This document shows, piece after piece, positions 32,506-45,798 of a stretch of DNA of 64,000 nucleotides. The number at the start of each line of letters is the position of its first letter. Within the stretch, counting starts at the first letter, position 1. The notes below the pieces were generated by a model. It was not told the DNA's origin, searched no databases, and worked only from the letters and a program-made list of their open reading frames with translations. Source of the DNA: Holacanthus passer (Eukaryota > Chordata > Actinopteri > Pomacanthidae); contig JAFREQ010000045.1 in NCBI GenBank assembly GCA_025331565.1, positions 2,278,072 through 2,342,071 of the forward strand. The letters run 5' to 3'. Made by a program: the position numbers and the translations under genes.

Positions 32506-35087
32506 GATTCAACATCAAAATATTTCTATACCAGTTCCTTTTGATCTGTACTTCTCATGCATGTGGGACCTTTGATTTCTTTTTTTGGGTCAGGGTGCAT
32601 TTTTAAGGTAGTGAATGCATTTGGAGAGATGAAAGTGCATTTCTGTGCAGCTATGTTTTTGACTTCCCACACTGCGATCCGATAAATAACACTCGAGGTT
32701 TTTATTTTTTCGCCTTTTGAGTAATCTTTGGCACAATATGTGTCTTAAGGATGATCAAAGTATTTCTATTTTCACTCGTTTTGAACTGAGTTTCAAAATG
32801 TCTCCCAATCCTAATGAAAAGCAGAGTTCACATGGAATGCATTTGGTTTGCTTGTAACTTTTCTTTAACAGACAGTTTGTTTAAAGTTTTCTCTTGAACA
32901 AGTCACTGCTGTATCCTCCACTCTGCCTTTGTACTGACAAGGACACCCAGTTTTATCCTTTCATAATTTGCCTGTGAATCTTCCTTGTTTCCACTGAAAG
33001 ATGCGCTTCTTCCCTGTGTCACTCTTCTACCCGTCAGCACGGCCATTAACTTACCTTCTTCTTACTGGGTGGGGCCTCTCTAATGAGTCTGTGGTCTCCA
33101 GAGAGGTGGAGGAAAGGTGGTGTTGTGTGGATGAGCACGGCTATCTTTAAGGCAGAATGAGGAATGAGTAGCAGCCGCTGCAGCACAGTACACATCGCAG
33201 CTAATGAAGCCAGGGTGTGACTCATTTATACATTACCTTGTCATGCTCCCTGTCTCTCTCTCTAACACACACCCAACACACCAGTCTATACGTCATCTGT
33301 AAAGTTAGGAGGAGAAATACTTTTTAGAGGAATCAATGTTATAAACTAAAAACAACAGTGACTGCAAGATGCAAAATGGGTGGAGTTAATGTGAGTTTTT
33401 TTTCAGCTCTCTGTCCCAACTATCAGCTTTCTGTTGAGCATGTTCTGTAATCCTGACATTTTAAGACTGAAGACTGACATTTATTTTTGAATACAGCAAC
33501 ATGAGCGTAGTTTGCCAAAAAAAAACTCTTATGACTTGGTGCACTTTGTTTGTTCATTTGTTTTTTTCCAGAGCTTTCAGCCACAGCTGGTGGCCGAATG
33601 GGGTTCATTCGCTTTTATTAATAATAGACATCAAATATAATCCTTGGGAATTGAAAGTCACACTGAATTTAAAATTATGTCTATTTGTTCATGTTATGAC
33701 TCTGAGACGCAAATTACGACAATCTGTTGCTAAGGCTTTTAAATTGCTGGTTTTAAAGTGACGATGTTATGTATTAAATGAAGGACACATCCCTTTTTAA
33801 GCCTTTAAAGGTTTGAACAGAACAAGGGACTTATTATACATAGCTGTGGTTGAAGGGTTACCACTAACAACTGAGAGAAAACTTCATTGCTCAGAGTCAA
33901 ATGTTGTGATGAAACGTCTTTTGCGAAGTGGAGGTGGAGAGGTATTCAACGGTGCCAGTCAGGTCGCCAAGGATTTCTCATTATTGTCTGTGTTCCTATG
34001 CAAACAAAAGGCAAATGAAAGAAACGCTCAACCTTGAATTTCTCAGGAGCGTGTTTTTCTTCATGAAGCGCGGCACAAATAAATGAATTCATGACACATA
34101 CAAAGTTGACTGAATAATGCATCTGTTTCCAATGGCTTTTCATTTTCCTCCTTCTGCCCTTTAAAACCTTATTCATCATCCGTTTAGCTCATTGGTCAAG
34201 AATTGCAAACTTCTGCAACACTTTATCTGCTAAGATTAGAAACTGAAATGCTTTTTGTAATGTGTTCCTAATCTGTAAAAATCTTATCACACTGTCACTT
34301 TCTGTCCAAATATCTGTCCTTTTCTCACCCTTTCCTCTCCTTCATCACTGCCTTTTTTTTTTTTGCTCAGTAGTCATCATCTCTGAATACGCCATCACTC
34401 CCTAAAAGCCCACAATGCATTGCAGAGTGATGTCACCGCGGTCATCATCTCTCTTCCAGGCGCCAGTAGATGGAGAGTGTCCTGTCAAACTGGAGATGAA
34501 GCACCTCAGTGAAGACCTAGTCATCCCTTCTTCCTCCAGCTCCCCCTCCTACTGAGCTGAAGCCAGTTTGTGTGACTTGTCTTTTTGCTTCAAATCATAG
34601 CGATTTGACTTCGCTGTCGATTTTGCAGCTCACACCAGGAGCAGGTGCTTCACCTTGAATTGTCAATCAGCTCAGTACTGATTGCTGTTGGCTCTGTGGG
34701 AGATGGAGGATTAATAGCGTTCATGCATCGGATATTACAGTTATATGTTATATGTGTGATTTCTCGCAACGTGAAATGGGGAACACCATGCACATCAGCA
34801 TCCCTTCTGAAGGCTGATGACCTATAACTGATACAAGCAAGAAAGAGAAGAAGAAAGGCAGAAGAAGAGAAGGAATAAAAAGAGGTATGGACACAATGGC
34901 ACCAGTTTAACAGCAGAATAAAACACCAACAGAACAGACAACACACAGATACAGATATATGTACAAACAATATAAACTCTACAGCAGCTGCAGCCACAAA
35001 CACACACACTCACACACACACACACACATATTAAAGGGAAAAAGAGTGACAGTTTTTTATCCAGACTTTTTCATGTGACTTTTACCC
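32506..35087. other. Intergenic, no gene seen; start of the gene-poor right half
   Basis: This is AT-rich unique sequence downstream of mettl4. The short open frames lack splice context or recognisable protein. It has a poly(T) run near 34355 and a (CA)n tract at 34999-35029. Confidence 0.7.
34999..35029. repeat. (CA)n microsatellite
   Basis: About 15 CA units with one interruption (CT). It creates a Cys/Val-rich shadow frame on the minus strand. Confidence 0.95.
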
Positions 35088-35327
35088 CCAATATAGGGGT
35101 CACGAGCTAAACCTGAGGGGTCGTGAAAGCTCTGTTGCACCAATTTGTATTCAGTTTTTTGACTTTTCTCTAATCTTTGCTTTTTTGTGAAACACTGGAT
35201 AATTTTACCTCTTCAGACATCAAAAAGTTATTTAAATCTACCTGAGATATTTAGAGAGGAAATGTCTCTTTGTTGGAACTGCTAACAACTGAATAAGAGG
35301 TCATGAACCAAAATGGTTGGGAACTGT
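35088..35327 (-). mobile_element. hAT-like repeat copy
   Basis: The right end, reverse-complemented, reads CAGTTCCCAACCATTTTGGT, and the left half has ggggtcacgagctaaacctg. These are the two hallmark segments of a non-autonomous hAT-like fish repeat related to the piece at 27735. It has no coding capacity and directly abuts the next repeat. Confidence 0.55.
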
Positions 35328-35335
35328 CAAATAAA

Positions 35336-35473
35336 TGCAGAGGAGTAAAATTATAAAAGGAATATTTCCCTCTCAAATGTAATGGAGTGGAAATATGAAG
35401 TACATAGTAAAATCAACTTATTTGACTTTACATAGAGTTCTTGAGTAAATCTATTTAGTTACTTTCCACCACC
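35336..35473 (+). repeat. AAGTACTTAAGTA-family repeat copy
   Basis: The order ggagtaaaattataaaagga, tccctctcaaatgtaatgga, gtggaaatatgaagtacata, ttgagtaaatctatttagtt and actttccaccacc matches a classic fish interspersed repeat that ends in TTACTTTCCACCACT. Other copies are at 43440 and 47988. Confidence 0.6.
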
Positions 35474-38400
35474 AACACCCTTTGATCAGATCAGACATTT
35501 TGCTTGTTGCACTTAAGTGTCCTAATGAATGTCCCTGCAGTGTGTAAGCTATGACAAGAGACTATCCCATATCACCAACAGTGAACTGCCAGACATATTT
35601 CCCATGCAAATCCGGATTGAAGAAAATGTTGCTCCAAATAGTCAAAAGCTTTGTCAACAACTCGGCTCACAGAGGGAAAAACAAAGCCTTTGGTTTGGAG
35701 ACAGCCGTGCAGCAAACTGGCAGCCATCACGGCTAGATCTCCCACAGGAGGCCGCGGGGGGATGAGAGAGATAATTATTTCCTAAGAGGTGCTGCTTCTC
35801 CTCGTCTGTCTCGATCCCTCGGCCCCGTCCTCCGTGCTGCCTTTGCTAGACGCTCGCGCAGCTCTGCAACAAACACAATGATCGAGCAGCAGCACTTTAG
35901 TAGTTTCGTCAGTCAGCATCATCAGAGAGAATGTGAAATCTGAAGTTGAGCGTGCAGACTTGGAAACAAATCCCAAGGTATAAATTTATTACCACCAACT
36001 CTGATGTTTATGGTAGCAGCTCTGGTGTGTTCTTACATTTCTAATGAAAAGTTTTGCGGTAAAAAAGAAACACCAGCAGTGGATATTTTTATCTCTGATC
36101 TTCCACGAGGTAGATTATACAGCAAAATAAGCAGCAATTAAAAATTAAAGATTTCCTCTCACCTTCTTGTTGTTATTTATTTTATCACACCGACTTCTTG
36201 CTCTCTCATTCGATTTTCATTATTCATGAGAAGAAATCCTAATATTATTTAATATTAGTGATTTTTCCTTAAACAGGCTGCCTTTGATTTCCTTTCTTAC
36301 ACATTCAAATGATAATGTCGCCTCCTCAAAGGACTCATTCGCCTCTGAATTTGAGATGAGAGCGACGCTTTGCAGAATATCTTAAATGTATTTAGGAGGA
36401 TGTAGAATCTGGTCACATAATCTGATTTACCATAGTGCCATGTACTTAATGAAATGTTTCAAAGTCACCCAAGGGACAAGATATATCTGGCTGTCATTAA
36501 ATATACATATGAGGAGAGGAGAAAGAGAGATGAGCATGTTTCAGAGCTAAATCGAGACTCGCCGTAGAGCTCGTCATTTTCCTGCAGCTCACAGATCTCA
36601 CACTTTATCCTCAACAGGAAACGGTACGTTATCTGGACTTCATGTGTAACAGGAAAACAACGGGAACACCACCAGTGGTTAAAATGAAATGAATGGTGAA
36701 TGTAAAGGTCCTTTACAATGACTTATCTGTGACATGTTGCAATTTGGAGGTCCATTATATAAAATAGAAAATGTATGTATGTAAAATAAATAAGATAAGA
36801 TATATGCGGGTTGAATTGTGGTAATTGAATCAGACTGAATCTGCTCAGCACCAACAAACCAGCACAGACACAGTCAGCAACTCGCAGGTGAACTTATTTG
36901 AGCATTGGGTTGCTAAAGTAACCAAATATATAAAGGAGTTGGTGGAGATTAAATCAGTGCTAAAAAGAGAGTGAATGCTGAACCTACATTGGCCAGAAAC
37001 ACAAGTCTGAAATGATTGCTAATATTGCTCCTCGTATGTTGGATGTGTCAACAGGCAACTGTTTGTTCACACTTAGGGATAAATCTATGTTTATAACTTA
37101 ACTATTCCTGAGTAGTAACCCAGTTTGTACAGACCCCCCCTCACGAGTCACATATGTATAATATGCTTCTAACTGATAAAAGTACTATTCATTTATTACA
37201 ATAATATATAGTTTTCATAGTTCATGTAAAAGAAAAGTTATGGCTCTTGGTTTGGGGGCCTGATTTTCAGTGGCTCCATTAAAAATGTCTCGGGGCGTCA
37301 CTGCCTTAAGGTGGTAGCGTCTGCACCTACATGTTCTCACGAAGAAGCTTTTTGTTTTTGTCTAGGTTGAAAACATTTACACCAAAAAACCCAGAGTCAC
37401 ACGTCTCCAGAATGTTTCACTAACTGACCGAAGGCGACCGCAGAGGACAGACGAATCAACAGAGCTACTGGCAAATAAGAAGTCCTGCTGCAAGCCGCTG
37501 ACAGCCAAAAGCTAACAAGCCAACAAATCAACAAGCTGAGGAGCGGCGAAACACACAAACAGCTGCGAAGACACACACCGTGTTCAATTTGACTTTCTGT
37601 CATTTTACTCCAACAAATAATGGATGCTGTATGGTAATTTTTTATTTACATCTCGCGTCTTCAGTTTTAATTTGATTTACGTTAATTAGTCCTTCCCGCC
37701 TCTGACTGTGTGGGTTTTGCTTCATGCTGCTCTCCTCCCGCCACACGTCCACAGACATGCATGTCAGGTGGATAGAGACTCCTAATTGCCCTCTGGTCTG
37801 GATGTGAGCGTTGGTACATTTTGCCTTCTAACTGGCAACCTGCTGTCCAGGGAATATTCCTCACCTCTGCCCAGTGCATGATGGGATAGTCTCCAGCTCA
37901 ATAGAAATAAATGAATATGCACATGTCATCCTTCTAACCTCACCCAAACCTCTTTCTCTTCATCTGTTTTGACAGTCTCTCCTCACATATTGACAGAAAT
38001 CTCAAAGCAGATATTTCAAACGTCACAATCTCTGCTTTAAGAAGAGCATAAATGAAACTCTTCCTTGAGACCGACCGCTTTCCTCCTGACAAATTATTAG
38101 AGCCTCATTCACATCGAGCTCATTTTCAGATTCTCTCCAGCCTCTCGCTGAGTGCTGTCAGTACTCGGCGTCAGCGAGGCCTAATGGCAGATGGACAGAT
38201 GGACGGCTCCATCCATATTCATTCACAGGATACCTCATGTCTCTCATGTAAAGATCTGTCTGTCAGCGCGCAGCGTGTGTCAGCGAGTCAATGAAAAGGT
38301 GTCAGGGAGGAGAAAAAGGACTGTTTGAACATCCAAACAAGAGCAGCCAGTCCAAAATAGTCACTGAAGGAGATAAATTGAGGGATATTAGCAGCTTAGG

Positions 38401-41400
38401 TGTCAAAATGGCTGACAGGTGGATGGCGGCAGGCAGGAAATCAGTGTGTGGCAGCTTTACAGATCTTTTGGCTTTGTTAAACAGAAAGATTCATGACAGC
38501 TCTCTTTCCCCGTCTGTCCTGACTCCGCCTGCTGTTTTATGCATTTATGAGCAGTACAGTAGTAGATTAGTAAGAAAAGGTGAATTTGTGAATGGGCAAC
38601 TTTTAAAAGGAAAAACTATTCCTTGGTAAAGACTTTGCACTGAAGCTTTTTTATTATTTCCGTGTCAGTGATGGGTCATGTTGCATCACAGTCGACTCGA
38701 TGCTGCAGGGCACTCGACTGTGAGAGGAGTAAACAAAAAAATAATCTATGCAAATGAATAAAATGCCAAAGGCAACTCTGAATCCCTCTGTGGAAGTGGA
38801 ATTGAGTGGTTAAATCTAAATGATGAAATTGTATTCATGTTTGATCGTCAAGCCTAAATTGTTTCACAGAGTCTGTCAGCTCTAATGTAATGATGCTGTT
38901 AAACAGTGAGCTGGTACTTTAACAGGTGAGTTAATACGTATACTACTATACTATATAATCAAAAGTAAGTTCACCTTTGATCTGAGGCTGTTTTTCATAC
39001 CATGTCTGGCTCTTTACTTTTATTTAAGGGAAATCTCAATGCTATAACATACCATGGTATTTTTGATAACAGTGCATTTGTGGTAACTTAACTGATGTAA
39101 CGAATATACTTATATCTTATATCCAAACCACAATCTTTTCTTAAACCAAACCAAACTGCAACCATTTCACAACATTAACCACGTGTTTACTTGTTATCAC
39201 GACACTGAAGATAACATGATGAAGTTCACCTGGCTTCATCCTGTCTTTCACGTCTAAATACACTGAGATATTAAGGGAAAAAAACTCCAGTGAGAGGGCT
39301 TGTTTTAGGATGATTGGGATAACAGGCTGTTGGACAAATGGGCTTTTGGTCCAATGGGACATTTTTTGGACTATTTGGAAAAACACGCAGTCCCCATATG
39401 AGGATATTTGTGCCCTTGGTATTATAAAGACATCTTCAACATGTATTTGGGTCTAATGCTCAGCCGTTCTTTGTTCAGTGGCCACATATTAAAGGGACAA
39501 GTTCTCATTTTGACTTAATCACGTTATAGGGAAAACAAATGTTCTCATTCCTACAGCGACTGTGTTTCAGAGAGACTAGATGAACTCAGGGACTATGTGG
39601 ACTCAGAGGTGTTTCCTAACAGGAAATAGGACCTTGGTCAATCAAGCGTGAGCAGTTATACTTGAGAATATAAGATCTGTCCTTGTGTAAAACAAAAGGT
39701 AGTTGCAAAACTATTGCTTGTTATTCCCTGACAGGTTTTTTCCCCCCCATGTCCCGTAGTGACACTGAACTCCCTTCATTCATCTCATGCTTGTCCTCGC
39801 CTTGTTAGGTTTATTGTATTTACCAGACTTCAGCTGTGCCATTACACAGGAAATATAGTCACACTGAATCGTCCTCCTTTCCCTCGGTACAATCTGTTTT
39901 GTTAAATTGGTAACAGATGCAATGGTATTATACTCAGTAATGGGCCAGAAGCTGTGCAGCTAGAACTTCATGCCTGCTTGGTTTGTGAATCATCTCTGAT
40001 TTCTGGAACAAGAGACGCATGTTGTGAGTTTCAGCTGGAGAAAACCAACACCTCACATCTCGACTGAGCAAAGGTTAGTGGTTCCTCAAACAAAGCTCAG
40101 TATGACTCTGGTAATGATATGACACTGGACACTTTTGTTGGTGTTTGTAGGATTTTTGAAGTCAGTGGGACAAGTGATGATCCAGAACAATTGGGAGCAG
40201 GTCGTAGAAAATCCAGGGTTCACGCACAGTTTCAGTTCATTACTGGACTCAACTGAATTTGTAATGAAACAAACTCCTGCTGTGCAGCTAAACAAAGGCT
40301 GATTTTAAATTCTGGTGAAGACCCTAACGTTATTTAAAAATACCACACGTCATGCTTACTTTGGTGTTTAACATGATGCAGAAGACATCGAGAATATTTC
40401 CATTTCATGCTGTTGTGCAGCCATAAAAACATGTAGTCTTTGAATATTTTAAGGCAATGCTTATTTGTGTGGAATACAAAACAGAATAAAAACATTATGT
40501 TGAAATGTCTTTCTCATGTTCTTCCCCCTCATGTTTGTAAAAGACGTGGGCATTAGAAACGAGTTCAGTTAACACCTCTCTGACCACGTCAATCAAAACT
40601 GAACACTTTTATCTTTGCAAAGGAAGAATTTATGGATGAGTTCTTGTACTGAGTTGCATTAGATTTTACAGGTGTTACTAATAAAGTGTATGTTGCAAAC
40701 AAGGATTGAACAGGAGGAGAAGTCCATTTCTGAATTTTATTCCTGCAGCCCCTCGACTGTTTAAGATGTCATAACATGGCGACAACCAGGCTGTAAGAAT
40801 CTCCCTTGATCCATAGCTTCAACTAATTTAATCCAACTCTCCAATACCATCTGTTAAGATTCCACCAGGCACGTTCTGGCCGGGACGCGGCTACCAGAGC
40901 TGATCGCTGCCATTTTAAACAATGCTTGTGATTTCACCACAAACGCATCCCAGAAGCAGCTCTCAGCTTAAAATAGTCTATTTTTGATGCACAGTGCGGA
41001 AGAGCACTGGAAATCAGAAACAGGAACAGTCAATTTTCAAAATAAAACATCCTGTTTTCATACTCCTGAAAAAACAAAACAATTTAACTCCATAGCTTAC
41101 TTAGCCACGGTAGAAACAAAAATTAAGGAAAAATGACCAAATCAGCAAAATTTGGCAGGCAAAGTGTTTGGCTTCTGCAACGTTCTTGGTGAGGTATGAA
41201 ACCATGGGAGGATCGAACAAAACCATGTCACAGATGCAACGTCATAGAACCAGATGGCCGTACCATGTGGGGTCAGGTAGGTTTGAACTGATTTTCTCTT
41301 CAGGCAACAGCAGAATAAAATACCATGCAGCAAATAAGTTGCAATAAGTGCGAAATATGGTAAACAGAGGGATGCAACATATTTGTGTTCGTGTGGTTCT

Positions 41401-43334
41401 GTTATCTTGTTGTTTCAGTGCTGAAGAGTATCTCAGACGTCTGTCTGCATATTTTCAATTTGCACATTAGGAAACTGTAAATGTTGCACAGAAGTTTTTA
41501 TGGAAAAGCAAAATGTGACTAAGTGTAACAAAAACAAACATAAAGAATGAATTATGACGTGAAAGAAGCACGTGACTTGTTGAGGGTTAAAAACAGAGCA
41601 GAAAGTAGTGCAGTTTGTCTCGGCTGTATCAAGTAGAAGTATGTGAACCAGAGTAACTCCGTGAGTGTAGGATGATGGTTTGTGTTGATGAGGCTGCAGC
41701 GCTGGCAGATTGCTGCCGGTAAGAGCCAGCTACCCACTTATTCAGAGGGGTTTCCATCAATCACAGTCCCAGTGGTGTGTCTACGCCTCCTAAACTCCCA
41801 CCTCTGCAGCACAGCAACAACAACCTCTATTTTTTTCTTATCTTGACCTTTAAAGAGTACGAGGACACCTGGAAGATAAACGACCTATAAGCTTTATTAG
41901 AGTGGTGTGTAATTTGTAGTCGAAATATGACAATGTAATTTCCACAAATGCTACAAATATGAAAATGTACAAATGCAGATCTTTTCTAACTATCACCTCC
42001 AGCCTTTGTATCAGCAGCCAGGGGAATACATTTGAGAGTAATAAAAATAGCTTCAATTCAATAAATCCCTGTGTAAACAAAGGCAGCAATAGGGCGGCGG
42101 TTTCAACGGGCGGCTCGTACGGCAGTATGGATCGGAGCTTTAAGGGAAGAGTTCGATGGATAACCTTTGTTAGGTGACTCTCTGGGTTAGTATCCTGATA
42201 TTGAGCTGACTGCAGGAGGAGTGATGAAGTGGATGCGATGTCGTGCAATGTGAATTTTGTTTGTTCAAAAAGAGGTTTAAAGCCAATTGCCCAAAAACCT
42301 ATTGTGTTAAACACAAACAAACCATTAAAGGCTTTTCAGGAAATCCTCTGTGGTCGTTTGTGGCAAAGATCGCTTGAACAAAGCATCTGTAAAGTTTTTA
42401 ACCTTAAATTGAAGTTAAAGTAGCACACCTTTTGCTTTTAGCTCTTTTAAAATGTATTAAAAATTAAAAATTGTTTATGTGAGTTAATATGCATTTGTGG
42501 CAATAAACAGAGGAAGAACAAGAATAGGAACCCTTATTAAAACTTTGCAATGTGCAGCTTTTGGCTTTAAACATTAAGAAGTTCATCTCTGTCAAACCAC
42601 TGAAGAAAGGAAATCACTGTTTTACATTATGAAATCTAATACAACACTTAAACCCACAGCACCAAAACTCTGCTTATGGTTGAATCATCGAACGCTGCAG
42701 GGCTTCATTTGATTGCATTAACCCGTGTTGCTGTTATTGCATCAATACCCTGCAACTTCTCATGTCAAAGGACAATGGTGCATGAACTAAAGTTGCATTT
42801 GACAATATTACAGCGTTCTCGCTTCGTGCAATATCACTTTAAGCTGTGTTAAATTTATCCCCAATAACAATGTCTCCACCCAGGAGAATACGCTCACATC
42901 TTCAAAAGACATGAAAAAACTGTATCTATTGCCTTTTACTGTATGAAGCCGAGGGATGATGAATCATCTGCACAGAATTTAGTGAGATCCACTGTAGTCT
43001 GCAATTTGAATACCACTGAATAACTAACATCAACCACACTGTTACAACACTCTTTTATACATATTTTGTCATTTTCAGGACTGAAAGCTGATAAACAATT
43101 TCAAGAGTTTTAACACTGAAACTATTCTTCAAAATTCTTCAGGCCTTTTGAAAGCGTGCAACAAATTGCAATGTGTGTTCCAGTGGTGATGCAATGATTT
43201 TGTGCTTCAATAACTTACCCCAACAACTGTGTGTACTTCATACTAATATTTCATTATATTATTATCACTCATGCATTGATGTAAAAGCAGGATTTTATTG
43301 TTCTAGTTATTTGAGCTCATTTTGAACTGTTTCC
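35474..43334. other. Intergenic, no gene seen
   Basis: This is about 7.9 kb of mostly unique AT-rich sequence. The open frames on both strands are short, and the longest (minus, 41850-42320, 156 codons) resembles no protein I know. There is no tRNA-like or rRNA-like segment. Some stretches, such as 36190-36400 and 37890-38000, are free of repeats and carry homeodomain-type TAATTA cores and TGACAG motifs, so they could be conserved non-coding elements, but this cannot be told from one sequence. Confidence 0.6.
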
Positions 43335-43430
43335 TATAGGAGTGCAACTAATGATTATTTTCCTTATTAATTAATCTGCTGATTCTTTTCTCCATTATCT
43401 GCTGAGTTGTCTAATTTATAACAAAGCATC
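43335..43430 (-). repeat. GATTAAT-family repeat relic (intergenic)
   Basis: The text ataggagtgcaactaatgat, attattttccttattaatta and tccattatctgctgagttgt corresponds to the end segment of the family seen in smchd1 introns. It lies directly left of an AAGTACTTAAGTA-type element. Confidence 0.55.
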
Positions 43431-43439
43431 ATATTTCAT

Positions 43440-43567
43440 GAGCTCCATCTATGTTGTGTAGAAAGTAGCATGAAAAGAAAAGACTCAAAATACAAGTACC
43501 TCATATTAATTGATTACTTGTATTGAAGTACAGTACTTAAAGTAAATGTACTTAGTTACATTCCACC
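43440..43567 (+). repeat. AAGTACTTAAGTA-family repeat copy
   Basis: It contains gtagaaagtagcatgaaaag, aaaatacaagtacctcatat, ttgaagtacagtacttaaag and gtacttagttacattccacc, in the same order as 35336-35473. Confidence 0.6.
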
Positions 43568-45758
43568 CCGGTAATAAGTGTGAGCTAAGCAGCTAAACAC
43601 CGTCTCATGAATCTGCTTATGTGACCTCTGTCTGAAATAAAGGAGCCATATTTTCAGCAATTATAGTCGTCAATTACCAGTGTGAAAACCAGGTGTAGCA
43701 ACAGTAACGGAGGGAGGTGGAGCTTATTAGTGAACGATCAGCTTCCACAGTGCTGGAAAGTTTTCTGGTTCTTTTTTTTAACAGTCTATCGTGTCGTGTG
43801 ATCAGTCCTGTCCAAGACCCTCCTCCAACAAGGTGGGAAGGTTCTCGCCAAGGATTAATGAGTTTCACCTTTAATGCTGAGTGGCTGTGATGGAAAGTGA
43901 CCCATCTATAATGAATTTCAGGTAAAGTAAAGGTAGCCTGTGGCGGCAGAATGAGGGCTTCACATGTGTGTCTTCTCTAAATGTTAATTCGTGACAGGGG
44001 TTTAATTGCTCGTGACAAGTCGATCTCTGGCTCATCTGTGTGTGATGGTCTTTGTAATCTCAGCCCTTCATGACTTTATGTTTTAGCTCTGAGACTGACT
44101 CACACACAAGTAAGCATATAAGTAACTCCTATGTCGAGAAAACTAAATAAAAGTATATTTCACTGTTTACACAAGTGCATTAAAGTCTAATCATCCACTT
44201 TTATTTTTTCAAACAAGCCCTGAGGCCAGTTCTATAAAATATTATCCCTCAGTGTTTTTTTTTTTTATAAAAATCCCATCATTATAGATCAGCAACAAAA
44301 AAAAATACAGCTACCCACACTCACACATGTGCTTTTTATTAACCCACAAATTACAATTTCAAATATCAGTGTTGGGGCCCGGATGCCCCGCGGCACCTGC
44401 CATGGCTCATAAAGCTCCCTGTTCAGTTTAAGTTACATTTCCAAGTCCACACTATATTACTTCCCTCCTTATTCCCCTTGTTCCTGACAGCTCGCAAATC
44501 TGGCACCAAGTACGTCTCCTCTAATGACATAACAGTGTTTTCTGGCAGTTTAGAGAAATCCATTTGTCAGATATTTGTAATTACTCTACCCTGTGGCACA
44601 GGGAAAGACTGTGGCTGCACCAAATTAACCAGCAGTCAGAATTACTCAGTCCTGCCAATGAGACATGAACACACTTTCCTCAAGTTATATTTTTACAGTA
44701 TATTTGCTTTACACTGAAGTTAAAACTTCCTCTTGCTGCAGAGTGACAGGTATCCTAGAGGTGCGTCCTCTTGTGAAACTTTTCATCGGGTGAGGATTTT
44801 TTTTCTGAGCTGGTGTTAACAACGCTGAGGTGGTGAGGCGTCGAGCTGCCAACTGGCCCAGCAAGAGAGAGCGACAGGGCGGTGACAGGCCGGGGCACAC
44901 AGGCCTCAGTGAGTCACTGATATGGGACAGCGATGACATGCCGTCACTTCAGCATCCGCTCTCCAGGGCTCCTGAGCTCTATGTGTGAGAGAGACAAGAG
45001 AGGGCAAAAGGATACAGAAAAACACCAGCCCCCCTTTTTTGTAACCTTCAAAACAGCGAGCTTCAGAAATAAAGATGATGTAACGTGAAATTGACGCAGT
45101 TGAATTTGTGTCATCATGGTCGAACAGTGGCAGCGAAGAAAAATGTCCCCGCAAGAAAAATGACTCGTTTCAGCAAGAGTCCAAAAACGTCATGCTTACG
45201 TTGAAGTGGCAAAGCCCTGTAGCGACTGTAGTAATTCTGACTGCCGTCCATTGGGAGCAAGTAGTGTGACGTTATTATAAAGCCTCACAGAGGGAGGAGG
45301 TCGGGGTGGACGAACGGGTCAACAAAGTGGCATCAGATGAGAAAATGCTTACATATGTTGTTCAGGAGGGTAATGACAAACGTCCTTTTGTCCTTTCATT
45401 TGGGAGACCTTTTGCATCAAGGCACGCAAGTACACCACCAAATATAAACTCCATCTTAAATCTTTAGAAATAAAGATTTGAAAAATACAGTATATTAAAA
45501 AAATACATCAGTTATGTTTGTCACAATTGTGGAAATCACACAAGCAAATGCATGACTGACAAATAACTTGCCAAGACAGGGTGTCATACACAGGTGGTCA
45601 ATGAGTAGATCAGGCAAGATCTGAAAAAAACAGGAAAACACTATGGGTTTGTTCCAATACCCATACAATACCCAAGTGTGCCAAGAACACAAAGAAATTC
45701 TCTTGCATCTAAATTCACTAGTAGGTGGCTCACAGGTGAAAACAATCAAACAGGGGGG

Positions 45759-45760
<2 letters not shown>

Positions 45761-45796
<36 letters not shown>
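45761..45796. repeat. (CA)18 microsatellite
   Basis: An uninterrupted CA dinucleotide tract of about 18 units, the longest simple repeat in the window. Confidence 0.97.

Positions 45797-45798
<2 letters not shown>

Noticed and set aside
41850..42320. 156-codon minus-strand open frame
   Set aside because: No recognisable domain, no splice or promoter context, and Leu/Phe-rich composition expected from AT-rich non-coding DNA.
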